NCBI RefSeq assembly: GCF_002937115.1
Contig: NZ_NHRY01000266.1
Coordinates: forward strand, 1 to 64,000
Length of the DNA stretch: 64,000 nucleotides
Reading direction: 5' to 3'
Origin: Rhodopila globiformis
Lineage (GTDB): Bacteria; Pseudomonadota; Alphaproteobacteria; Acetobacterales; Acetobacteraceae
Shown here: one piece after another, positions 10,513 through 18,966 of the stretch
Layout of the letters: every line of letters begins with the position of its first letter
How positions within the stretch are numbered: position 1 is the first letter of the stretch
Made by a program: the position numbers and the translations under genes
Notes under the pieces: model-generated
Database searches by the model: none
The model's input: the letters and a program-made list of their open reading frames with translations, nothing else
Told to the model about the DNA's origin: nothing

Positions 10513-10575
10513 AACAAACCTCCTGCTAAGCAAGGTCTTGATCCTGGGCTTCCCGGCACGGGCAAGCCCTTCGGC
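10513..10575 (-). promoter_or_regulatory. Probable ROSE-type RNA thermometer in the hsp20 leader
   Basis: On the minus strand the last leader hairpin (10518-10536) reads ACCUUGCUUAGCAGGAGGU. It holds the ROSE hallmark UUGCU facing the Shine-Dalgarno AGGAGG. Pairing leaves one G opposite a G; removing that G would give a perfect stem, as described for ROSE elements. A second stable hairpin (arms GGGCTT/AAGCCC, 10546-10569) lies just upstream. Inference from motif and position only. Confidence 0.6.
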
Positions 10576-10828
10576 GTTCAGTCCCGGGAACCCCATTGGG
10601 CATTCCCGACGCGACCGAGATAGGAAGGCATAACAGGCCCTTCAAGAGGGCCATGGCAGTAGGTCCGAGGAAATCGCTGACGAAACCAGTGGCGCAGGAC
10701 CGGCGGCGCGTTGGCTCTGTCGGCATGGCGGATGCAAGGGCTTGTTCCGACCGCATGCACGGATCCCGGAGACAATCCGCCGCGGCCGTAGCGCCCACCA
10801 TCATGGCTCGAACAAACCGCGCAGGCGC

Positions 10829-11076
10829 TACAGCAGACCACAGGTCGATTGAGACAGGGCGACGGCGCTCCCTCATTGTCATGGCCCGGCTTGTCCGCAT
10901 AGGCGCTAACTTAGGCGGCCAGGGGCACGGCCGTTGCTACCCCGTCATGGTGGGCTCAGGCCCACCATCCACGCCTTTTGCCGATATCAGCACCGTAAGG
11001 CGTGGATGACGGCCCTGCGGCCGCCATGACGACGGGGCGGTGCATCGCGCCCGGCCGCCTAAGTTTGCGCCTATGC
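10829..11076. repeat. Nested palindromic repeat between hsp20 and rpmE
   Basis: Arms at 10897-10920 and 11053-11076 form a 24-bp inverted repeat with one mismatch (GCATAGGCGCTAACTTAGGC type). Inside is a second palindrome with arms around GGTGGGCTCAGGCCCACC and GGATGACGGCCCTGCGGCCG. A single arm of another repeat (TACAGCAGACCACAGGTCGA) precedes it at 10829. The 632 bases between hsp20 and rpmE contain no credible gene. Confidence 0.8.
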
Positions 11077-11228
11077 GCAAGCCAGGTCACGACGATAGGA
11101 AAATGAGCCCAGGCGGATCGGCCTGCCCACCTGATGCCGCTTGACCTCACGTGTATGTGAGGTCCTCAGGTGGCACGGCGAGGAGGAGCTTCCGTTTGAA
11201 CGGGATGCACCGGGTCCCCACCAGACCG

Positions 11229-11453
11229 CTACTTCTTGATTCCAAGCCCCGCGAACTTCTTGTTGAACTTGGCCACCTGTCCGCCGGTGTCCAGGATGCG
11301 CTGCACGCCGGTCCAGGCCGGGTGGGACTTCGGGTCGATGTCCAGGCGCAGCGTGTCGCCGGCCTTGCCCATGCAGGAACGCGTCTTGAACTGCGTCCCG
11401 TCGGTCATGATGACGGTGATTTCGTGGTACTCTGGGTGGATGCCCGGCTTCAT
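11229..11453 (-). CDS. rpmE: 50S ribosomal protein bL31
   Basis: A 74-residue ribosomal protein starting [19 protein letters not shown] with the family core [13 protein letters not shown]. It has only one cysteine (SCMGKAGD), so it is the zinc-free type lacking the CxxC pair. The ATG at 11453 is chosen because the upstream extension is not family-like; AAGGA lies 8 bases before it. It is divergent from hpnN. Confidence 0.97.
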   Translation of the reverse strand: MKPGIHPEYHEITVIMTDGTQFKTRSCMGKAGDTLRLDIDPKSHPAWTGVQRILDTGGQVAKFNKKFAGLGIKK

Positions 11454-11632
11454 TCCATATGTCCTTGCAGGCGCGACCGATACCGACCGGCCACGCGAAC
11501 GGCGGCCTATAGCGGTCGCGGACACAGAGCTCAAGTCTTGGTTGATCAGCTTTGTGATGGACCACCCGGAGCGAACCGACTATCAGGGCCGCCCCATCGT
11601 CATACGCCCCACCATCGTAGGCATTCTCATTG

Positions 11633-14221
11633 ATGCTTATCCGCCTGCTCGTCGGTCTGGTTGATTTCAGCCGCCGCCACGCCCTCCCTGTCATGCTGGC
11701 CGGCATCGTCCTGGCGGCCTTCTCCGGCTGGTTTGCCGCAACGCATCTGGGTGTCAGCACCGACACCGATGTGATGTTCTCCGACAAGCTGCCCTGGCGG
11801 CAGCGGGCGATCGAGATGAACAAGGACTTCCCGCAGTTCCAGAACCTGCTGGTTGCCGTGGTGAACGCGCCCATCCCCGAGGAAGCGGACGCGACCGCCA
11901 ATGAGCTCGCGAAGCGACTGCAGGCTGATCCGGTCGATTTCCCTTCGGTCCGCCGCCCCGATTCCAGCCCTTTCCTGAATAAGGAAGGGTTGCTGTTCCT
12001 GCCGACCAAGGACCTGTCCGACCTGATGGACCAGACCATCGACGCGCAGCCCTTCCTGGGGCAGTTGGTGGCGGATCCGTCGGCGCGCGGCCTGTTCTCG
12101 GCGCTGTCGCTGCTGGGCATGGGCGTGACCCACGGCGATGCCGACCTGTCCCCCTATCGGCAGCCGATGAAAGCGTTCAACACCGCGATGGTGGATGCCC
12201 TGGACGGTCATCCGAAGCCCTTGTCGTGGCAGGGACTGCTGGGCGGCAGCCTGAGCGAACTGGCCGGCCCCTATCGATTCGTCCTGGTCCAGGCCAGGCA
12301 GGATTATGGCGCGCTGCAGCCGGGCGGCGCGGCGACCGAGGCGATGCGCAAGATCATCGCCGATCTGCCGTTCGTCCAATCCGGCGATGCCCGGGTCCGG
12401 ATCACCGGCCAGGTTGCCCTTGCCGACGAGGAATTCGCCTCCGTCGCGGAAGGCGCCGTCACCGGCCTGATCGGCAGCCTGGTCCTGATCACCCTGTGGC
12501 TGTTCCTGGCGGTGCATACCTGGCGGCTGATCATCCCGATCCTGATGACGCTGATCCTCGGTCTGTTCCTGACGGTGCTGTTCGCCTCGGCCGCCGTCGG
12601 CACGTTGAACCTGGTATCGGTGGGCTTCGGCGTGCTGTTCGTCGGCATCGCCGTCGATTTCGCGATCCAGTTCTCGGTCCGCTATCGCGAGTACCGGTTC
12701 GAGGTCGGGGATCCCCCCGGCGCGATGCGTGAAACCGCGCGGCGTGTTGGCGTGCAGATCCTGATCGCCTCGCTGGCCACGGCCGCGGGATTCCTGGCGT
12801 TCGTCCCCACCGATTTCTCCGGCGTGGCGGAACTCGGCCTGATTGCCGGGATCGGCATGTTGATTGCCTTCGTTTGCACGCTCGGCTTCCTGCCGGCCGC
12901 CATTACCCTGTTCCGTCCGCGAGGCGAGGCGGCGGAGGTCGGTTTCGCCTGGGCCAAGCGGGTCGATCCGGTCATCGTCCGGCGACGGTGGCCGATCCTG
13001 GGCGTCTTCGGCGTGTTGGCGGTTGCGGCCGTCTCGGTTTCGCCGTTCCTGCGGTTCGACTCGGATCCGCTGGCGACGAAGAACCCGAATACCGAGGCGA
13101 TGCGGACGCTGCGCGACCTGATCAACAACCCGATCACCAATCCCTATACCGCCGACGTGCTGGCGCCGAACCCCCAGGCCGCGGCGGTGGTGGGCGACAA
13201 GCTGGAGAAGCTGCCCACGGTCGCCAGCGTGATCAGCATCGACAGCTTCGTGCCAAAGGACCAATCGCAGAAGCTGGCGGTGATCGCGGACGCCAACAAC
13301 ATCCTGGCGCCCACGCTCGCGCCGCGCACGCCGGCCGCGCCGGTCACGCCGGACCAGATCCGGATGGCCGCCAAGGCGGCGCTGAGCGAGATCGAGCCGG
13401 CCTTGCCCAAGCTGCCGAAGGACAGTCCCCTGGCCTCGATCGCCGAGGATCTGCGGCGGATGGAAACCGCGCCGGATGCGGTGCTGATGGCGGCCAACAA
13501 GGCGCTGACACGCTTCCTGCCTGACCAGCTGAACCGGCTGCGAACCGCGCTCAGCGCCGAGCCGGTGACGTTGAGCAGCATCCCGGCGAGCTTCGCCAGG
13601 GACTGGATGACGCCGGACGGACAGGCACGGGTGCAGGTCAACCCGAAGCCGGAGGCGCATACGCCGAAGGGCCTGGCCGAGTTCGTGCGCCAGGTCACCT
13701 CGATCGCGCCCGATGCCGGCGGCGCCGCGGTGACCATTGTCGCAACCAGCCACACGATTGTCGGCGCCTTCCGCTCGGCCGCCATCTATGCGGTCATCGC
13801 GATTGCGGCCATCCTGCTTGGGCTGCTCCGGCGGGTGCTGGACGCGGCCCTGGTGATGGCGCCGCTGATCATGTCGGCGTTGCTGACCCTGCTGGTGATT
13901 GTGCTGCTGCCGCTGCCGCTGAACTATGCCAACATCATCGCCCTGCCGTTGCTGCTGGGCGTCGGGGTGTCGTTCAACATCTACTTCGTGATGAACTGGC
14001 GCGCCGGCGAGCGGCATCCGCTGGGCAGCGCGACGGCGCGGGCGATCCTGTTCTCGGCGCTGACGACCGGGACGGCGTTCGGGTCGCTCGCCTTGTCAGC
14101 CCATCCCGGCACCGCCAGCATGGGCAAACTGCTGCTGATCAGCCTGGGATGCACGTTGCTGGCCAGCCTGATATTCATTCCGGCCCTGCTGGCGAGCATC
14201 AGGCGGCCCAGGAGGGTTTGA
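11633..14221 (+). CDS. hpnN: Hopanoid transporter HpnN, RND/MMPL family
   Basis: An 862-residue inner-membrane RND-type protein that, by family knowledge, moves hopanoids to the outer membrane. One transmembrane helix lies at about residues 17-36, then a periplasmic loop to about 270. A helix cluster follows at 275-420 (GSLVLITLWLFLAV, GVLFVGIAVDFAIQFSVRYR, ATAAGFLAFVPTDFSG), then a second helix at about 450, a second large periplasmic loop and a C-terminal cluster at 720-855. The ATG at 11633 is used; a TTG directly precedes it in frame, and no strong Shine-Dalgarno is seen. It stands alone and is divergent from rpmE; other hopanoid genes are absent here. Confidence 0.9.
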   Translation: MLIRLLVGLVDFSRRHALPVMLAGIVLAAFSGWFAATHLGVSTDTDVMFSDKLPWRQRAIEMNKDFPQFQNLLVAVVNAPIPEEADATANELAKRLQADPVDFPSVRRPDSSPFLNKEGLLFLPTKDLSDLMDQTIDAQPFLGQLVADPSARGLFSALSLLGMGVTHGDADLSPYRQPMKAFNTAMVDALDGHPKPLSWQGLLGGSLSELAGPYRFVLVQARQDYGALQPGGAATEAMRKIIADLPFVQSGDARVRITGQVALADEEFASVAEGAVTGLIGSLVLITLWLFLAVHTWRLIIPILMTLILGLFLTVLFASAAVGTLNLVSVGFGVLFVGIAVDFAIQFSVRYREYRFEVGDPPGAMRETARRVGVQILIASLATAAGFLAFVPTDFSGVAELGLIAGIGMLIAFVCTLGFLPAAITLFRPRGEAAEVGFAWAKRVDPVIVRRRWPILGVFGVLAVAAVSVSPFLRFDSDPLATKNPNTEAMRTLRDLINNPITNPYTADVLAPNPQAAAVVGDKLEKLPTVASVISIDSFVPKDQSQKLAVIADANNILAPTLAPRTPAAPVTPDQIRMAAKAALSEIEPALPKLPKDSPLASIAEDLRRMETAPDAVLMAANKALTRFLPDQLNRLRTALSAEPVTLSSIPASFARDWMTPDGQARVQVNPKPEAHTPKGLAEFVRQVTSIAPDAGGAAVTIVATSHTIVGAFRSAAIYAVIAIAAILLGLLRRVLDAALVMAPLIMSALLTLLVIVLLPLPLNYANIIALPLLLGVGVSFNIYFVMNWRAGERHPLGSATARAILFSALTTGTAFGSLALSAHPGTASMGKLLLISLGCTLLASLIFIPALLASIRRPRRV

Positions 14222-14249
14222 GGGGATGGCGGGTGGTGGCAGCCGAGAT

Positions 14250-14347
14250 GTTGCCTCACCGTCATGGCTGGGCGTGTCCCGGCCATCTGCGCTTCGACGG
14301 CGCGGGGTAGATGGCCGGGACACGCCCGGCCATGACGGTGAGGCAAC
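14250..14347. repeat. 39-bp inverted repeat downstream of hpnN
   Basis: Arms at 14250-14288 and 14309-14347 are reverse complements over 39 bases with a single mismatch, around a 20-base spacer. The arms carry the common CCGTCATGGCCGGGCGTGTC unit found in other intergenic clusters of the window. It lies between the convergent genes hpnN and the agmatinase-family gene. Confidence 0.88.
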
Positions 14348-14398
14348 GGGCCTCCGGCCATGACGAAAGAGCGACGGCCGTTGCTGATCCGCCGCGGC

Positions 14399-15373
14399 TT
14401 ATCGCAGCGGCTGGCGCTTTTCCCGGGCCTCGACCAACAGGCACAGGATTTCGAACAGGATCGATGCGGCGTTGAACGAAGTCAGCGTGCCGACGTCGAA
14501 GGGCGGTGAGACCTCCACAAGATCGCCGCCGATGAAGTCGATGCCGCGCAGGTCGCGCAGCAGGCGCAGCGCCTGCAAGGCGGTGATTCCGCCGGCTTCG
14601 GGTGTCCCGGTGCCGGGGGCGTGGCTCGGGTCCAGGCTGTCGATGTCGAACGACAGGTAGGCCGGGCCGTTGCCGACGACGCGGCGGGCCTCCTCGGCGG
14701 CATGGCGCCAGCCGCGGTCGTCGAATTCGTCCATTGGCAGGACGCGCATGCCGCTGCGCTGGCTGAAGCCCCACATGTCCGGGTCGTTGGTGGTGCCGCG
14801 GACGCCGATCTGGATGACGCGCTTCGGGTCGAGCAGGTTTTCTTCCACCGCCCGGCGGAACGGCGCGCCGTGGTGGAAGCGCGAGCCCATGTAGTCGTCG
14901 CCGGTATCGCAATGGGCATCGACGTGGACCATGCCGACCGGGCCGCTGGCCGCCACGGCGCGGAGGATGGGGAAGCTGATGGAGTGATCGCCCCCGACGG
15001 AAAGCGGGACGACGCCGGCGGCGGTGACGGCGCGGTAGAAGGTTTCGATCTCCTTCAGCGCGGTGACGAGCTCGTATGGCTGCTCGATCCAGCAATCGCC
15101 AAGGTCCCGCACCCGGGCGGTGGCAAAGGGCGTGACCTGCGTGGCGGCGTTGATGCGGCGCAGCAGGGTGGACTGATCGCGCACCGCACGCGGGCCATGG
15201 CGGGTGCCGGAGCGATGGGTCACGCCGCCGTCGAACGGCACGCCGATGAGGCCGATATCCACCCCATCCAGTTGCTGGCTGATCGGCGCGCGGAAGAACG
15301 ATGCGATGCCGGTATGGCGCGGCCGCGCCTGCGGGTCCTGGAAGTCGAGGTATGTCTGCGGTTGCTTGAGCAT
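14399..15373 (-). CDS. speB: Agmatinase / guanidino-compound ureohydrolase
   Basis: A 324-residue binuclear manganese ureohydrolase releasing urea from agmatine or a related guanidino compound. Metal-binding motifs are VGGDHSISFP (about 127-136), HVDAHCDTGDD (about 150-160) and SFDIDSLDPSHAPG (about 241-254). HRSGTRHGPRAVR near residue 53 is typical of the agmatinase/guanidinobutyrase group. Substrate choice cannot be read from sequence; guanidinobutyrase is a real alternative. It is not next to the polyamine genes speD and speE (51.7 kb). Confidence 0.88.
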   Translation of the reverse strand: MLKQPQTYLDFQDPQARPRHTGIASFFRAPISQQLDGVDIGLIGVPFDGGVTHRSGTRHGPRAVRDQSTLLRRINAATQVTPFATARVRDLGDCWIEQPYELVTALKEIETFYRAVTAAGVVPLSVGGDHSISFPILRAVAASGPVGMVHVDAHCDTGDDYMGSRFHHGAPFRRAVEENLLDPKRVIQIGVRGTTNDPDMWGFSQRSGMRVLPMDEFDDRGWRHAAEEARRVVGNGPAYLSFDIDSLDPSHAPGTGTPEAGGITALQALRLLRDLRGIDFIGGDLVEVSPPFDVGTLTSFNAASILFEILCLLVEAREKRQPLR

Positions 15374-15495
15374 CAGTCAGGCTGTTCCTCTGCTTGATGG
15401 CCAGGAGACCGAGGCGGCGACCTTCGCAAGCCGGCCACACCTGCGTAGTGTACCGGAGATCGGATCGTATCGCCCGCTTTATCAGGTGCCCCCGC

Positions 15496-16347
15496 ATGGC
15501 AAACGACACGCTTGATCTGGACCGCTACCGCCGGCGGATTGGCCTGACCGCGGCGGGCGCGCCAGACCTGGACCTGTTGCAAACGGTCGTTGCGCGGCAT
15601 GCGGCTTCGATTCCGTTCGAGAACCTCGACGTCATCCTCGGCCGGCCGATACGCCTGGATATCGGATCGATCCAGGCGAAGCTGGTCGACCGCCCGCGCG
15701 GCGGATACTGCTTCGAGCAGAATACGTTGCTGCGCGCGGCGCTGGAACGGCTTGGCTTCCGGGTGACCAGCCTGATGGCCCGGGTCGTCCGCGGCACCAC
15801 AGCGGACGCTATAACGCCCCGGACCCATATGCTCCTGTGCATCGATTTGCCGGAGGGGGCGTATCTCGCCGATGTCGGATTCGGCAACCTGACCCCGACG
15901 CGCCCGCTGCGGCTGGACAGCGACGCGGCACAGCCGACGGAGCACGAGTGGTTTCGTCTGCAACGGATGAACGGGGAAATCCTGCTGCAGGCATGTCTGG
16001 GGGACGTGTGGGAAAACCTGTACCGCTTCGCTTTGGTGCCAACCTATCCTGTCGACCATGAAGTCGGAAACCGGTTCACCAGCACCCGGCCCGGTGGGCT
16101 GTTCACCGAGAATGTCATGGCCGCCCGCCCCGGCCCCTCGTGCCGCAGGACGTTCTTCAACGGCGATGTGACGGTGCGCGATTTGGACAACGAGGCGGAA
16201 CGGACCATGCTTCGTAACCGAGCGGCGCTGCGTGATGCGCTGCACGAGCATTTCGGTATCGAACTTCCTTCGGACGATCTGGAACAGGTCTTCTCCGCCA
16301 TGCGCCGGTTCGCCGATCGGCCCGGGCCCGGATTCACGCTGGATTAG
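15496..16347 (+). CDS. nat: Arylamine N-acetyltransferase
   Basis: A 283-residue cytoplasmic enzyme transferring acetyl from acetyl-CoA to arylamines or hydrazines. The catalytic triad is visible: Cys72 in RGGYCFEQN, His110 in RTHMLL and Asp125 in LADVGFGN. The N-terminus LDLDRYRRRIGL and IPFENLDVILG (39-49) are standard. The start at 15496 follows an AGGTG 8 bases upstream; the open frame continues upstream without family similarity. The natural substrate is unknown. Confidence 0.94.
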   Translation: MANDTLDLDRYRRRIGLTAAGAPDLDLLQTVVARHAASIPFENLDVILGRPIRLDIGSIQAKLVDRPRGGYCFEQNTLLRAALERLGFRVTSLMARVVRGTTADAITPRTHMLLCIDLPEGAYLADVGFGNLTPTRPLRLDSDAAQPTEHEWFRLQRMNGEILLQACLGDVWENLYRFALVPTYPVDHEVGNRFTSTRPGGLFTENVMAARPGPSCRRTFFNGDVTVRDLDNEAERTMLRNRAALRDALHEHFGIELPSDDLEQVFSAMRRFADRPGPGFTLD

Positions 16348-16412
16348 ACTGCTGCCCTTCCCTTCCCGCCCCGTCCTCCGGCATGATCGCCGGAAAACGG
16401 GGAGGAACCGCG

Positions 16413-17945
16413 ATGAACACCGTGGTGAGCACGACAGCCGGCAAGGTGCTGGGCACGGTCGTCGAAGGCGTCCTTGTGTTCAAGACCATTCCCTATGGCA
16501 CGGCCGAACGGTTCCGCGGCCCGCGGGCCCCTGAGCCGTGGAGCGGCGTGCGCGACTGCACGGCGTTCACCGGACATGCGCCGCAGGCGGGCTTGCGGCC
16601 GGCGACGCGGCCGGAACTCGAGGATTTCTCCGGCGCGCCGGATGCTTCGCCGGAAACCGAGGACTGCCTGACGCTGACCGTGTGGACGCCGGGTGTTGAT
16701 GCGGCGGCGAAGCGGCCGGTGATGGTGTGGCTCCACGGCGGCGCCTTTGCCTACGGCAACGCCAATGCGCCACGGCTTCGCGGCAGCCGCCTGGCGCTGC
16801 GGAACGATGTCGTGGTGGTGACAGTCAACCAGAGGCTGAACATTTTCGGCCATCTGGATCTGTCGGTCGCCGGTGGGGAGGCGTTCGCCGCCTCCGGCAA
16901 TGCCGGCACGCTGGACATGGTCACGGCACTCGCGTGGGTGCGGGACAATATCGCCGAATTCGGCGGTGATCCCGGTTGCGTTACGATCTTTGGCGAGTCG
17001 GGCGGCGGGGCGAAGGTCAGCACGCTGCTGGCGATGCCGGCCGCGAAGGGGTTGTTCCACCGCGCCATCATCCAGAGCGGCGCCGCGGTGCGCTTGCGCA
17101 CCCGCGAGCGTGCGCTGGCATTGACCGAATGTGTCCTGCGGCACCTCGGCTCGCGCTCCATCCCGGCCTTGCAGGCCATGCCGGCCGGCGACCTTCTGGC
17201 GGCGATCGAGCCGGCGCAGCGGGCGCTCGGGCCATCGCCGGCGCCCCTGTTCGACCGTTATCCGTTCGGACCTCTGGTGGATGGCCAGATCGTGCCGGCG
17301 CAGCCGTTCCATCCCGAGGCCTCCGCGGTTTCCGCCGATGTGCCGCTGATCGTCGGCGACATGCGGCACGAGACGGCGAATTTCCTCGCGGTGGTGGACC
17401 AGGTCTGGAACCGCACGCTGACCGAAGCGGAACTGAGGCAGCTTGTGGCGGCCATTGCCGGGCCGGATACCGAGCGAGTGCTGGACCTGTATCACTGCGT
17501 GTATCCCGGCCTGAACCCGGCCGAGCGGCTGATCGCCGTCACCACGGACTGCAATTTCCGCATCCGCTCATTGGTGCTGGCGCAGCGGCGGGCGGCGCTG
17601 TGCCGGGGGCCGGTGTGGATGTATTCATTCGAATGGCAGACGCCGGTGCTGGGCGGCAGGCTGGGCGCGCCGCATGCCATGGATGTGCCGTTCACCTTCA
17701 ACACGCTGGACCTGACCAACGCGACCGGCGGCAGTCCGGAGGCCCAGGCGCTGGCGGATACGATGTCGTCCGTCTGGGCCGCCTTCGCCCGGACCGGGCG
17801 GCCGGATCACCCGGCCATCCCGCCCTGGCCGGCATACGACGCCGATCGGCGCGCGACGTTGGCCCTGGATACCGAATGCCGTGTCGACAACGATCCAAGA
17901 GGCGAGGAACGCCAGCTCTGGCAAGAGATTACCGGCACGCTATAG
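16413..17945 (+). CDS. Carboxylesterase type B
   Basis: A 510-residue alpha/beta-hydrolase hydrolysing carboxylic esters. The oxyanion hole is LHGGAF (107-112), the nucleophile Ser196 sits in FGESGGGA, and the acid/histidine part is in the C-terminal third (LGAPHAMDVPFTF). GGAGG lies 7 bases before the ATG at 16413. No signal peptide is seen, unlike the paralogue at 34766-36397, so it is probably cytoplasmic. It is followed after 12 bases by the phosphotriesterase-like gene and then the GMC oxidoreductase, suggesting one catabolic operon. Confidence 0.93.
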   Translation: MNTVVSTTAGKVLGTVVEGVLVFKTIPYGTAERFRGPRAPEPWSGVRDCTAFTGHAPQAGLRPATRPELEDFSGAPDASPETEDCLTLTVWTPGVDAAAKRPVMVWLHGGAFAYGNANAPRLRGSRLALRNDVVVVTVNQRLNIFGHLDLSVAGGEAFAASGNAGTLDMVTALAWVRDNIAEFGGDPGCVTIFGESGGGAKVSTLLAMPAAKGLFHRAIIQSGAAVRLRTRERALALTECVLRHLGSRSIPALQAMPAGDLLAAIEPAQRALGPSPAPLFDRYPFGPLVDGQIVPAQPFHPEASAVSADVPLIVGDMRHETANFLAVVDQVWNRTLTEAELRQLVAAIAGPDTERVLDLYHCVYPGLNPAERLIAVTTDCNFRIRSLVLAQRRAALCRGPVWMYSFEWQTPVLGGRLGAPHAMDVPFTFNTLDLTNATGGSPEAQALADTMSSVWAAFARTGRPDHPAIPPWPAYDADRRATLALDTECRVDNDPRGEERQLWQEITGTL

Positions 17946-17957
17946 GGGGAACGATCC

Positions 17958-18962
17958 ATGCACGTCCAAACGGTCACCGGACCTGTCAGCCTTGATCAAC
18001 TCGGCCGGACCTTGATGCACGAGCATCTGTTCATTGCATTTCCGGGTGCCGAGTTCGACCCGGCGGCGGCGTTCGATCGCCCGGCTTTCGTTGCGGAAGC
18101 CGTCCGGCGCCTGCGCCAGTTGCGCACCGAGCATGGCGTACGGACATTCGTCGATCCCTGCCCGATCGAACTGGGCCGCGATGCCGCGCTGATGAAGGAG
18201 ATTGCCGAGAAATCCGAGATGAACGTGGTCTGCACCACGGGCTTCTATTTCGAGGAGATGGGACTGCCGGTTTACTGGCGGGCGCGGACGGTGGAGGAAA
18301 TCGCGGAGCTGTATATTCGCGAAATCAGCCACGGCATCGGCTCGACCGGGGTGAAGGCCGGTGCGATCAAGGCGGCGACCGGCGCGCCGGTCATCACGCC
18401 TCTGGAACATAAATTCCTGGAGGCGGCCTGCATCGCGCAGCGGGCAACCGGCGTGCCTATCATTACACATACGCAAGATGGCCAGGCCGGCCCGGACCAG
18501 CAGGAAGCCTTTGCCAAAGGCGGCGTGCCGGCGCATCGTTGCCTGATCGGCCATTGCTGCGGCAATGCCGATCCGGCCTATCACCGGCGGATCGTCGATG
18601 GCGGATCCTATATCGGCTTCGACCGGATCGGCATTCTGCGCTTCCAGCCGGACGAGGTCCGCGCCGACAACCTGGTTCGCCTCGTGCGTTCGGGCCATCG
18701 CGCGCAGATCATGATGAGCCAGGATCGTCATTGCGGCTGGCTGGGGAAATTCCCCCGGCAACTCAGCACCGAGGAACAGGCTCGGATCGATGCGCTGCGC
18801 GCCGAGGGAAAATGGCCGCCGCCGTATACCTACCTGTTCACCGACTTCGTGCCGATGCTGAAGGAACGCGGCCTGTCGGACCATGAGATCGACGCCATCC
18901 TGCATGACAATCCACGGCGGTTCTTCGCGGGCGAACAGCTGCCGCTGGTGAACGAAAGCTAA
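17958..18962 (+). CDS. Phosphotriesterase-family metal-dependent hydrolase
   Basis: A 334-residue amidohydrolase-fold protein. Metal ligands of the family are visible: His21 and His23 in LMHEHLF, a bridging Lys133 in STGVKAGAI, His171 in IITHTQDG, His199 in LIGHCCG and an Asp in MMSQDRHCG. Family members include lactonases, phosphotriesterases and other esterases. The actual substrate is unknown; a lactone or ester fits its place between an esterase and an alcohol oxidoreductase. The next gene starts 4 bases after its stop. Confidence 0.88.
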   Translation: MHVQTVTGPVSLDQLGRTLMHEHLFIAFPGAEFDPAAAFDRPAFVAEAVRRLRQLRTEHGVRTFVDPCPIELGRDAALMKEIAEKSEMNVVCTTGFYFEEMGLPVYWRARTVEEIAELYIREISHGIGSTGVKAGAIKAATGAPVITPLEHKFLEAACIAQRATGVPIITHTQDGQAGPDQQEAFAKGGVPAHRCLIGHCCGNADPAYHRRIVDGGSYIGFDRIGILRFQPDEVRADNLVRLVRSGHRAQIMMSQDRHCGWLGKFPRQLSTEEQARIDALRAEGKWPPPYTYLFTDFVPMLKERGLSDHEIDAILHDNPRRFFAGEQLPLVNES

Positions 18963-18966
18963 GGCG

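Noticed and set aside
11627-14017. Minus-strand open frame of 796 codons opposite hpnN
   Set aside because: Composition is Arg/Gln/His-rich without any domain; hpnN on the plus strand is clearly the gene.
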